This document shows, one piece after another, positions 20,126-30,074 of a stretch of DNA of 64,000 nucleotides (position 1 is the stretch's first letter; every line of letters starts with the position of its first letter). Source of the stretch: Phoronis australis (lineage: Eukaryota > Phoronida > Phoronidae). A model generated the notes under the pieces. The model did no database searches. It was given only the letters and a program-made list of their open reading frames with translations, and was not told the DNA's origin. The stretch is from contig NMRA01000223.1 in the NCBI GenBank assembly GCA_002633005.1, positions 1-64,000 of the forward strand, read 5' to 3'. Both the position numbers and the translations under genes were made by a program.

Positions 20126-20330
20126 GTGAGAGTCCTGACACTCAAGTCTTTGCCCGACTTTCTGCTGGCCAAGCTTGTGGAGTCTTACAACGTCAGTTTG
20201 GCCACTGGAATCATCCCTCACATCTGGACAGATGCCTTCTTAATTCCTGAACCAAAACCTGGAAAAGACCATCGTGCACTCAAGGGATATCGCATCATAG
20301 TGATGCAGAACGTCATTGGAAAAATCCCTG
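20126..20330 (+). pseudogene. LINE reverse transcriptase, N-terminal part
   Basis: It reads LPDFLLAKLVESYNVSLATG, IIPHIWTDAFLIPEPKPGKD, then HRALKGYRIIVMQNVIGKIP and ends at the N at 20331. W-x(3)-x(2)-P-x-PKPGKD-x(n)-YR is RT block 1. The continuation is at 21661 after an interposed repeat contig. Confidence 0.85.
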
Positions 20331-20331
20331 N

Positions 20332-21659
20332 AGTTGCTTAAAGCACCACAGAAACATAGAATTAAAAACAAATTTACCAACATACGAGATTAGCACAGCA
20401 TTAGAATGCAAGAAACAAATTTCTACATGGAACTTTTCCTTCATAGTCACGAAGTAACACAAAGTATACACCTGAAGACCTATGAAGATACAGAGGTCAA
20501 GAAGTAAAATACTAAAATTGACACTAGAGGCATACCGGTAGTCAGAATCATCCTAAAGTCGTCATCGTCCGTTGTCAACATCACATAAATACACTTGCTA
20601 AATTTAGTAAAGGTCCTGCAAATGGTTTGGGAGATACAGCCATGGGCGCAAAAAAAAAACTGCCACTAGGAGGCGCCACAGTAATCAAAGTCATGGGAAA
20701 TTCAGCATCAACCGTCCTCTTCATAGTAAGAACATACATGCCAATTTTCACAATCATACTTTTGCGGTTTGGTTGATAGAGGGGTGGACGCCAAAAAACA
20801 GACTCAAAAACAGCAAAAATGGCCACTGGGTGTCGCAAACTAGGTCGAATCCATCCGAAAACGGGAGGATAGCGTTATCGCACTAATAGGTGCCTACATA
20901 CCAAATTTCATGAAAATCCGTTAAGGACTTGTGAAGATACAGAGGTAAACGTAAAAAAATAAAATTGCCACTAGGGGACACACTGGTAGGCGGATCCGTC
21001 CAAAAGTCGTCATCGTCTGTTGTTAATATCATATAAATACACTTATTAAATTTCGTAAAGATCCTGCGAACGGTTTAGGAGATACAGCCATAGGCGCAAA
21101 AAAAAACTGCCACTAGGAGGCGCCACAGTAGTCCAAATCGTCTGAAAATCATTGTTAGCTGTCCTCTTTATAGTAAGCACATACACGCCAATTTTCACAA
21201 TCATCCTTTGAGCGGTTTGGTTGATAGAGGGGTGGACGCAAAAATAGACTCGAAAACAGTAAAAATGGCCACTAGATGGCGCAAACTATGTCGAATCCAT
21301 CCGAAAACGGGAGGATAGCGTCATCTCACTAATAGGTGCCTACATACCAAATTTCATGAAAATCCGTTAAGGACTTTTGAAAATACAAAAGTAAGCATAA
21401 AAAAATTAAAATTGCCACTAGGGGGCACACTGGTAGTCGGATCCGTCCAAAAGTCGTCATCTTTCGTTGTTAACATCATATAAATATACTTACACAATTT
21501 TGTAAAGATCCTGCGAACGGTTTAGGAGATACAGCCATAGGCGCAAAAAAAACTGCCACTAGGAGGCGCCACAGTCGTCGAAGTCGTCGGAAAATCATCG
21601 TCAACCGTCCTCTACATAGTAAGCATATACATGCCAATTTTCACAATCATCCTTTGAGC
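20332..21659 (+). repeat. Repeat contig placed inside the LINE RT, ~150-bp core units
   Basis: Bounded by single Ns at 20331 and 21660. It is colinear with 26223 onward: AGTTGCTTAAAGCACC, then core units with GCCACTAGG-type marks near 20662, 20820, 20969, 21106, 21265, 21416 and 21553. The RT frame stops at one side and resumes at the other, which suggests a misplaced scaffold contig rather than an insertion. Confidence 0.85.
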
Positions 21660-21660
21660 N

Positions 21661-22290
21661 TCACCAAGTTAATTGAACCCTGGCTCCTCCCAGGAATGGG
21701 TGCTTATCAACCTGGTGGAGATTCATGGGCCAATGCAGCTTCTGTTGCAGATGAGATATGGCAAGGTTTTGAAAACAAAGAAAACACTCGCCTCATTCGC
21801 CTTGATCTAGAAGATGCGTACAATTCTGTTCAACTTCCAAAACTTGCGGATGGCATGCTTCATCTCGTTATTCCTGTACGATGCATTAGATGGGTGATGA
21901 GTGCCCTCAACAGCCGGCGATGCATGCTAAAACATCGCACATGGCGTTCAGAATGGGTATCTGTCAACACAGGCTTACCCCAAGGTTCGCCTCTGTCCCC
22001 AGTGCTGTTCAATATCTACACCCTCCCACTCGCCAGACTGAACCGCGCTGACTGCCAACTTCGCACCTTTGCAGACGACATGCTGCTGTCATCGCAAGGA
22101 CAAACACATCATGAGATTCTCCACAAAGCAGTCTACATTGATGGAAATCTGCGAGTTTTGTGCTACCAGCGGAATGAGCTGCAATGGAGACAAATGTGAA
22201 GCTCTCTTCTGTACTCTGGACAATCGCCTCAGTGTTGATGATTTCCCTTGCCCTACCTACGATGGGTAGAACTTCACAACTCAAGTTAAC
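21661..22290 (+). pseudogene. LINE reverse transcriptase, catalytic part
   Basis: It contains RLDLEDAYNSVQLPKL, GLPQGSPLSPVLFNIY and LRTFADDMLLSSQG, so both catalytic aspartates of FADD are intact. A frameshift near 22140-22150 moves the reading to CATSGMSCNGDKCEALFC. The stop near 22269 (GATGGG-TAG) marks a further break before the next segment. Confidence 0.88.
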
Positions 22291-22293
22291 AGT

Positions 22294-23352
22294 ATGATCA
22301 GCCGTGCTAACAGAGGAATCAATGCCCTTAGGGCTGCGGCTGATCGGAAGGCGGAGGAAAGGCACCTCGTCATGCTTTATAAAGCCCTGGTCACTTCGGT
22401 CTTCGACTATGCTCTCCCCATGATCAACATCAGTAAAAATCAAATCAACAGACTTGAGAGGCTCCAAAACATTGGTCTTCGCGTCATCACTGGATGTATG
22501 AGATCTACGTCAGTCACTGCATTACGTTACCTTGTCGGTGTTCCCAGCATTGCAGACAGACAATCTCTTCTACAAGGTATTACTGTAGCCAAGGCTGTTC
22601 AAAGCCCCTTCCATCCATTACACAGTCAATTGAAGACTGCACTTGACAGGTGCGTGAACCCCGTCCCTGCAACAGAAACTTATGGACTTCGTCCTAGACC
22701 TTTTCGCAATGCCTCCCACCAAAGACTTAGCAGGTGCTCGTGGACTGTCGCTGCTGTTAATGCAACCATGGGTCTCATCGGCGAACACATGATCGCGCAA
22801 GATGCTGCTTGGCTGCCAGTACAAGAACTTGGTGAGGAACAGAATGTCATCATTGCTTTCAACAGAGAAGCTCGGGAATGGCCTCCAGGAGTAGCCCAAG
22901 CATTGTGCCGTCAGCAATGGCGTGATCTTGGCGGTATTAATGCCATCATTGTAGCAACTGATGGATCCTTCGATGGTGAAACTAATCGTGCGGGATGGGG
23001 TTATTAAATACGCTGTGCTAACAACGTCATTGCGGAAGGTAGTGGCTGCCACCATGTATACACAAGCAGTACGCAGATGGAGTTTGAGGCTGTACAACGT
23101 GCCCTAACCAAGCTGTCACTCCTAGACCTGGAGAATCACACCATTATCTTTGCCACCGATTCCATGGCAGTGTTGATGAAAGTTCATTCTGGAAACCTCC
23201 CAGCCAACTGGGGTGTCTTCCGATCACGCCACCCTCATCATGTAGTGATCTGGTCTTTCGTACCTGGCCACGCCGGTGTCTTGATTAATGAGCGTGCAGA
23301 TTACCTCGCTGGCTCATGCACCACCAACCAACCAACCCCTCTATTCGGCTGA
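22294..23352 (+). pseudogene. LINE RT connection and RNase H (left contig copy)
   Basis: Connection region SVFDYALPMINISKNQINRL and LRVITGCMRSTSVTALR. RNase H has IIVATDGSFDG, MEFEAVQRALTKL, FATDSMAVLMKV and FVPGHAGVLINERADYLAG, giving all expected acidic and His positions. A TAA at 23005-23007 (GWGY-stop) interrupts it; the right copy has CAA there. Confidence 0.88.
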
Positions 23353-23942
23353 CGTTAAGTTGTTGGCCCGCAAACGCAACCTCGATCAGACTGCATCCCA
23401 ACTGGCTGAGTTCAGTGATGGCAGCCGCCTGCTCGAAGCCGGTATTATTTATCGCCATGGTNACTAATCGTGCGGGATGGGGTTATCAAATACGCTGTGC
23501 TAACAACGTCATTGCGGAAGGTAGTGGCTGCCACCATGTGTACACAAGCACTACGTGGATGGAGTTTGAGGCTATACAATGTGCCCTAACCAAGCTGTCA
23601 CTCCTAGACCTGGAGAATCTCACCATTATCTTTGCCACCAATTCCATGGCAGTGTTGATGAAAGTTCAATCTGGAAACCTCCCAGCCAACTGGGGCGTCT
23701 TCCGATCACGCCACCCTCATCATGTAGTGATCTGGTCTTCGTACCTGGCCACGCCGGTGTCTTGATTAATGAGCGTGCAGATTACTTCGCTGGCTCATGC
23801 ACCACCAACCAACCCCTCTACTTATATTCGGCTGACGTTAAGATGCTGGTCCGCAAACGCAACCTCGAGCAGCCTGCATCCCAACTGGCTGAGTTCAATT
23901 ATGGCAGCCGACTGCTCGCAGCCGGTATTATTTATGGCCATG
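22981..23942. repeat. N-flanking duplication at 23462 (RNase H of LINE)
   Basis: 22981-23461 recurs at about 23463-23942. The right copy restores Gln at the stop codon and has its own frameshift near 23740 (GGTCTTCG versus GGTCTTTCG). It may represent another haplotype. Confidence 0.9.
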
Positions 23943-24362
23943 CTGTGAAGAGTCACAAGAAAAGCCGTGCCTGAGTGCTGTCAAATCAAATGCTTACAGG
24001 CAACGTCAGCCCTGGAGTTCTGCGCCTTCTGCTGTCACGGGGATGGTCTGGGGAGGGGAATAATGCACCAGCATATCCCCAATGATCCTGTCCGTGACAG
24101 GTATTACAGGTATTATCACTCACGAGCACTCCAAAGGCATTACAAATGGCATCTAATGAGACAGACCTTGTTTCAGTTTTATATTGGTTCGGGTGAGAAT
24201 GATTCATTTTTAGACACAGCGCTCAGTAACAAACGTCAACATACTAAGTGGCAACTCGCAATCCCGACTTAGACAAGAGCTCATCCCGACGAAGACTTCG
24301 CAGGTGGATCGTTAAGTTTCATAGGCTATCAGTTCGAACCGGAATACAGTAATAAAGAAATA

Positions 24363-24680
24363 CTAGAGAGGTGCCGTGAACAAGTTCAGACAACGGAATG
24401 TATGGATAGCTTTTGATAAGCTGGCATTCGTCAGGCACTGTCGACGACTGCAGGCCACAGACACACGGAGATGTTTCACGACCTGATACTTGCTATTTAC
24501 AGCGTACTTTTCATTCTTCACTACTGCTAGCCACTTCCTAAGCATTTCGTACTCTCGAGGAAGTCGATAAAATGATATACAAGCTTTCCTCACAGCTGCA
24601 TAGTTCGGACAAGCGGGAACGATGCACCGCAACATAGCGGCATTCACTCTGCAAATGAACCACTGACGTCGCTGCGTCAT
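24363..24680 (-). pseudogene. THAP zinc-finger relic of Kolobok-like copy A
   Basis: CIVPACPNYAAVRKACISFY, RLPREYEMLRKWLAVVKNEK, then HLRV: the C-x4-C pair, the (S/F)-(F/Y)-RLP block and Trp of a THAP domain. A 2-bp insertion after HLRV shifts the frame before the second Cys-His pair. The TGT codon for that Cys is still present, out of frame. In an intact element this domain would bind the transposon ends. Confidence 0.7.
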
Positions 24681-24811
24681 TTCTCACCTTCCTCACATGT
24701 TTACGCGACACCTCTCGGCAATTTAAGGTCGACCGTATGCGAGGCGATGTGGATATAGACGGATTAAGACGGCAAAAAAGACAAATTCAATCGGGTGGCA
24801 TTCTCCTTTAA

Positions 24812-25611
24812 GTTGATGCTTCGCCCACTTTTAATTTATCCAGGCCCCCAATATAATAAAAACTTTGCAAATGCCAAATATTTACCGAAGCACTATTCAG
24901 CAGATGAAAAAAACACATTTCAACCAAAAATTCGTCCTCAAAAGATATAAATATTGTGCAACATATACTTGTCTAAGGTTCCGAAATGCATTAGTAAATA
25001 GATATCCCATGTTTCGCCAAACTGTCATTAACATATTGACCTGGAATTTACAAAAAACACACGCAAAGAACAATCTTTGTCCATAGCAAATTCTGGAAAT
25101 GGTTGTAACCATGGCAATCCATTCCATATACAAAAATTGAAGATGTTTTGAATTTTGATGTATAGACTGATTTTTGAAAATCTACTGGATATTATATAGA
25201 CTGCCTCTTAATCAGTATCATTCACCACATCTGTGTCAACATTCACATAGCAAAAGTACCATCACCACATGTGTGTAAACATTCACATAATTATGCAAAG
25301 CACAAGTGAGATAAAGAACAGAGACTACTACACTAACCCTTTGATTGTAGTCTCAATTTCATGTCCACATCTTGAACAATACAAAGCTCTTGAAGTCTTT
25401 ATGTCGTGCATGTTAGGCATAAACGAAGGTAAATCACCATCGTCACCAACAGGTGGCAACAGAATCTGGCTGGACTCATTCAGACGCAACCTCAGATGAA
25501 GCTCACCTAGATAATGATAAAGATTTGATAAACTTTAATTCATAGACTGAGGATAAATCCACTACAAAGGCTAATATACAGCATAGCACTCTTACAGCAA
25601 TACATTAAATA
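24812..25611. other. No gene seen
   Basis: AT-rich sequence with a short direct repeat (ATCACCACAT-TGTGT-CAACATTCACATA near 25224 and 25261). No protein or splice-bounded exon was recognised. Confidence 0.5.
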
Positions 25612-27995
25612 ACACAAGAGCAACCCGGAGCATTGAAATGCGCCCACGAATGTATCGCAAATGGTGTTCTTTTAGGGTTGTTAATTGTATCATTAAAATG
25701 GCCACTAGATGATGCAAAATACGTCGAATCCATCTGAAAACCACAAAAAATTCATTGTTTTTTAAAAGAAAGCCATTTACCAACTTTCATTAAAATTCGC
25801 CGAGGAACTTCAAAGAAACAGAGGAAAACAAAACAAGAGCAACGCGGAGTGTTGAAATGCGCCCATGAATGCAACACAAATGGAGAGCTTCTAGGTTTGT
25901 TGATTTGTTTCATAAAAATAGCCACAAGAGAGCGAAAAAACACCCAATACATCTGAAAATGGGTACATGCCATCGCTTCTTTAATAGAAAGCTATTTTAG
26001 CAAATTTCATAACAAGAGCAACGCAGAGCGTTGAAATGCGCCCACAATTGCACCGCATATGGTATCCTTCTAGGGTTGTTTATTGGTACCATAAAGTGGC
26101 CAGTAGAGGGCATATATGTAGTATGTTGTACTTTGCAAAATGGAAAGGCATGGTCCTTGTCTCCTCAATAGGCTAGGGGCAAAATGTGAGTAATCTTCAT
26201 AATACAAGCACATCCTATACACCAGTTGCTTAAAGCACCACAGAAACATAGAATTAAAAACAAATTTACCAACATACGAGATTAGCACAGCATTAGAATG
26301 CCAGAAACAAATTTCTACTTGGAACTTTTCCTTCACAGTCACGAAGTAACACAAAGTATACACCTGAAGACCTATGAAAATACAGAGGTCAATGTAAAAT
26401 ACTAAAATTGCCACTAGAGGCAAATACTAAAATTGCCACTAGAGGCATACCGGTAATCAGAATCATCCTAAAGTCGTCATCGTCCGTTGTCAACATCACA
26501 TAAATACACTTGCTAAATTTAGTAAAGATCCTGCAAACGGTTTGGGAGATACAGCCATGGGCGCAAAAAAACAAAACTGCCACTAGGAGGCGCCACAGTA
26601 GTCCAAATCGTCTGAAAATCATTGTCAGCTGTCTTCCTTATAGTAAGCACATACACGCCAATTTTCACAATCATCCTTTGAGCGGTTTGGTTGATAGAGG
26701 GGTGGACGCAAAAATACAGACTCGAAAACAGTAAAAATGGCCACTAGGTGGCGCAAACTACGTCGAATCCATCTGAAAACAGTAGGATAGCGTCATCTCA
26801 CTAATAGGTGCCTACATACCAAATTTCATGAAAATCCGTTCAATACTTTTGAAGATACAAAGGTAAGCGTAAAAAACTAAAATTGCCACTAGGGGGCACA
26901 CCGGTAGTCGGATCCGACCAAAAGTCGTCATCTTCCGTTGTTAACATCATATAAATATACTTACACAATTTGTAAAGATCCTGCGAACGGTTTAGGAGAT
27001 ACAGCCATAGGCGCAAAAAAACAAAACTGCCACTAGGAGGCGCCACAGTAGTCGAAGTCATTGGTAAATCACCCTCAGCTTCGTAGTAAGAACATATATG
27101 CCAATTTTCACAATCATCCTTCGTGCGGTTTGGATGATAGATGGGTGGACACCAAAAACCAGACTCGAAAACAGCAAAAATGGCCACTAGGGTGGCGCAA
27201 ACTACGTCAAATCCATCCGAAAACGGAAGGATAGCGTCATCTCACAAATAGGTGCCTATATTCCAAATTTTATGAAAATGCCTCGAGGACCTTTGAAGAT
27301 ACAGAGGTAAACGTAAAAAAATTAAATTCCCAATAGGGGGCACACCGGGAGTCAGATACGTCAGAAAGTTGTCGTCATATATTGTCAACATCATATAAAT
27401 ACACTTGTAGAATCTAGTACAGTTCCTGCCAACGGTTTAGGAGATACAGCCATGAGCGCAAAAAGAAAGAGACAAAACTGCAGCTAGGAGGCGCCACAGT
27501 AGTCGAAATCATCGGAAAATCATCGTCAGTTGTTCTCTTCATAATAAAAACATACATGCCAATTTCCACGATCATCTTGAGAGCGGTTTCGTTGATAGTG
27601 GGGTGGACGCCAAAAACAGACTCGAAAACAGCAAAAATGGCCACTAGGGATCGCAAACTACGTCGAATCCATTCGAAAATGGGAGGATAGCGTCACCTCA
27701 CCAATAGATGCCTATACGCCAAATTTTATGAAAATACCTTAAAGACCTTTGAAGATATAGAGGTAAGCGTAAAAAAACTATAATTGCCACTAGGGGGCAC
27801 ACCGCTAGTCGTATCCGCCCAAACGTTCGATCATGCCGTCCCATCCATGATAGGAACATATGTGCAAAAGTTCATGAAAGTACATCAAAGCGTTTTGGAG
27901 ATAGAGCAGCGGACACCGGACGGACGCCGTAAGGACGCCGTACGGACGGAGGTGACGGCATAATGCATCCACATATAAATATGTGGGCGCATAAA
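25612..27995 (+). mobile_element. Helentron/HINE-like element cluster with trimeric ~150-bp core
   Basis: Start segments with CAACGC-AGA-GCGTTG hairpins and ATGCGCCCAC occur near 25612, 25840 and 26010. Core units follow with GCCACTAGGAGGCGCC (C; 26577, 27027, 27483), GCCACTAGGTGGCGC-type (A; 26735, 27178, 27637) and CACTAGGGGGCACAC-type (B; 26887, 27333, 27787). The C-A-B trimer period is about 450 bp. The final segment has CGGACGGACG-rich sequence and ATATGTGGGCGCAT ending near 27995. ATGCGCCCAC and GTGGGCGCAT are inverted. No protein is encoded. Confidence 0.65.
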
Positions 27996-28430
27996 AGAGA
28001 AATTGCCACAAATGGGCACAGCGCTCATCGGATCCATCTAAAGTTGTCATTTCCTCTTGTTAACTTCATATAAATACACATGCTAAATTTAGATCCAGCA
28101 GAGATACAGATATGGGTGCAAAAAAATTAAAACCGCTACTAGGAGCCAAAGTCATCAAAAAATCATCAGCAACCGTCCCCTTCATAGAAAGAACATACAT
28201 GCCAACTTTCACAATTATCCTTAGAGTGGTTTGGTTGACGGAGGGACAAACGCCATAAAACAGAATCAAAAACGACAAAAATGGCCACTAGGTGGCGCAA
28301 AAAACCTTGAATCAATCTGAAGATGAATGGCTGGCGTCATCTCACTAATGGATGTCTATGTGCCAAATGCCAGATTTTATGGAAATCCATTGAGTTTGAA
28401 GATACAGACCGGCAGCCCAGAGCACTTAGC
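27996..28430 (+). repeat. Truncated copy of the ~150-bp core repeat
   Basis: Further B-, C- and A-like units (AAATTGCCACAAATGGGCAC, GCTACTAGGAGCC, GGCCACTAGGTGGCGC near 28283), ending near the short A-run at 28438. Confidence 0.7.
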
Positions 28431-28547
28431 ATAGATAAAAAAAAAACAGTGCAGGTGGTCTGATGTCACTTGCGTGCATCAGACGTGCGCAGGCCTCTTG
28501 GTTGGGCCCATTGCACAAAACACCTGAGCAAAGGCACGAGACCCCAA

Positions 28548-29990
28548 TTATGGCTCCTCGTGAAGAAAGTTTTCAAGTCTGCCAGTCTCCTTTAGGAAAA
28601 CGGACAGACGTTTCCATTTGTTGCCATGCACTATATGTTGTAGGCATGTAACAATGCCATCCAGTAGGTTGCTCCTTAGCCTATAAAAAGCTGGGCAAGA
28701 CTCTACCAGGTGTTTAGGAGATTCTACGTCAGTACCACACTCGGGACACACAGGGCTCCCCATATGCCCAGTAATGTGTCTGTGTCGGGCTAGGTTGCAG
28801 TGGCCCGTCAAAATTTGAATGACGTGTCTTATACCCAATCTATCTAGACTCAGAAGGCTTTTTGAACCTTTTGGTTCGATCACGTTGGGAAAATTCTCCT
28901 TGGTCTCTCTGCAGGAGTTAAGTGATGCCCACTGGGCTGCTGACTGGGTATGTACCCAGTTGCGTATACTCATCCTGCAACATCCGTAAGATACCGGGAT
29001 AGCAGGTTCAGGCACAAAATGCAGAACGCTTGCTCCTATCTTTGCGAGTCTGTCTGCATTCTCATTGCCATCAATTCCCACATGGGCCCTGACCCAGCGT
29101 ATATTGACGGTTCTTTCAATTGCAAGCTTGTTAAGCTCATTAATACAAGCATTAACACAACGAGAGTTGACCCTTAGTTTCTTTAGGGCTTTTATTGCTG
29201 CCTGGCTATCTGAAAAGATGGTAATTGGGCCTATTGCCAAGTTCAGTGTTATATTGTGCCAGTTGAGCAGCTCTATTAATTGCAGTGATCTCAGTCTGAA
29301 ACACCGTGGCAAGATTGCCTAACGATACCCAGTTTTCTGCATCTGCAACAGGAAGGCTTGGAAAGTAGACCCCAGCACCTGTCTGGCCATTTTCCAGTTT
29401 AGAGCCGTCCGTATAACAAACCACCTCATTCTTGTGTTCTGCGGTAGGCCATCCATCACCAATTTCCGCGAAGAAATTGTTTGTATGATTTAAAGCTGTG
29501 ACCTGGTCATCACTAGGCATGTTCCATAGTTGCCCAGTCTTGGCCATTAGCTTATTGCAAACATTCCTGAGGCTTCTGTGTGCAACGGAGTCAGGGATGT
29601 TAGTTTTCACCCACTGACCATTATATTTGAGACGAAGTGCAGCACATGCAGCTTCACCCTCAAGGTATATGTTCAGTGGAGGTAGACCGATTAGCATTTC
29701 TAGGGCTGCAGAAGGCATTCCTGGAAAAGCAGAGGTTATGCACAGACAAGATAGACGTTGCAGCTACCTAAGTTTGTTGATAATTGTAATCTGTTTTAAT
29801 GCCGTTCCCCAAATCGACGAAGCATAGGACATTATAGGTCAGATAACAGCAGTATAAATCCAGAACATATTCTTGGGGGACATTCCCCAAGTTTTACCCA
29901 CCGCACGACTGCATCTCACCAATGCAGATTTGGCTTTTGAGATTTTTTCTGTAATATGCTTAGCATAGATGAACGAGGTACCAACATATG
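28548..29990 (-). pseudogene. 5'-truncated LINE: RT thumb, RNase H and C-terminal zinc motif
   Basis: On the minus strand, RT-thumb sequence (SYVGTSFIYAKHITEKISKA, MSYASSIWGTALK) is interrupted by a TGA near 29834. RNase H follows: VCYTDGSKLENGQTGAGVYF, FQTEITAINRAAQL, a frameshift near 29250, then TIFSDSQAAIKALKKL and WVRAHVGIDGNENADRLAK. It ends with the zinc motif CPECGTDVESPKHLVESCP. The layout fits Jockey/I-group LINEs. It differs from the LINE at 18-24 kb. Confidence 0.88.
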
Positions 29991-30074
29991 ACCGGGAGCA
30001 TTTAAAGTCCACCTCAGTATGTACAAAAATGGACGTCTGCCGTTGTCTGCACTCTGGGTGTGATCCCTGGGGGC

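Larger units (their letters stand above)
17990..24240 (+). mobile_element. LINE with AP endonuclease, RT and RNase H (I/R1-like), decayed
   Basis: Plus-strand order: a basic Arg/Lys-rich segment, AP-type endonuclease, reverse transcriptase, thumb-connection and RNase H. Multiple frameshifts and stops, plus three single-N joins (20331, 21660, 23462), break it. It is inserted in Kolobok copy A. The ends are uncertain: the 5' limit is inferred where similarity to Kolobok copy B stops (~17990), and the 3' limit lies between about 23970 and 24250. The region 18375-18790 shows overlapping short frames and no identifiable ORF1. Confidence 0.85.
16229..24811 (-). mobile_element. Kolobok-like DNA transposon (THAP), copy A, with nested insertions
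   Basis: The left terminus is AGGAGCATGCCACCC at 16233 and the right terminus is GGGTGGCATTCTCCT ending 24807. These are inverted repeats with one mismatch. TTAA abuts both (16229-16232 and 24808-24811), the target duplication typical of Kolobok and piggyBac. A minus-strand THAP-type frame near the right end (24363-24680) favours Kolobok, whose transposases often carry THAP. The interior is occupied by a 1.4-kb TIR element (16540-17937) and a LINE (about 17990-24240). No catalytic domain remains. Copy B at 54088-55493 shares both flanks of the insertions. Confidence 0.8.

Noticed and set aside
26070-27656. Minus-strand frames with hydrophobic MPLVAIL-like segments
   Set aside because: They recur with each ~150-bp core unit and are by-products of the repeat, not genes.
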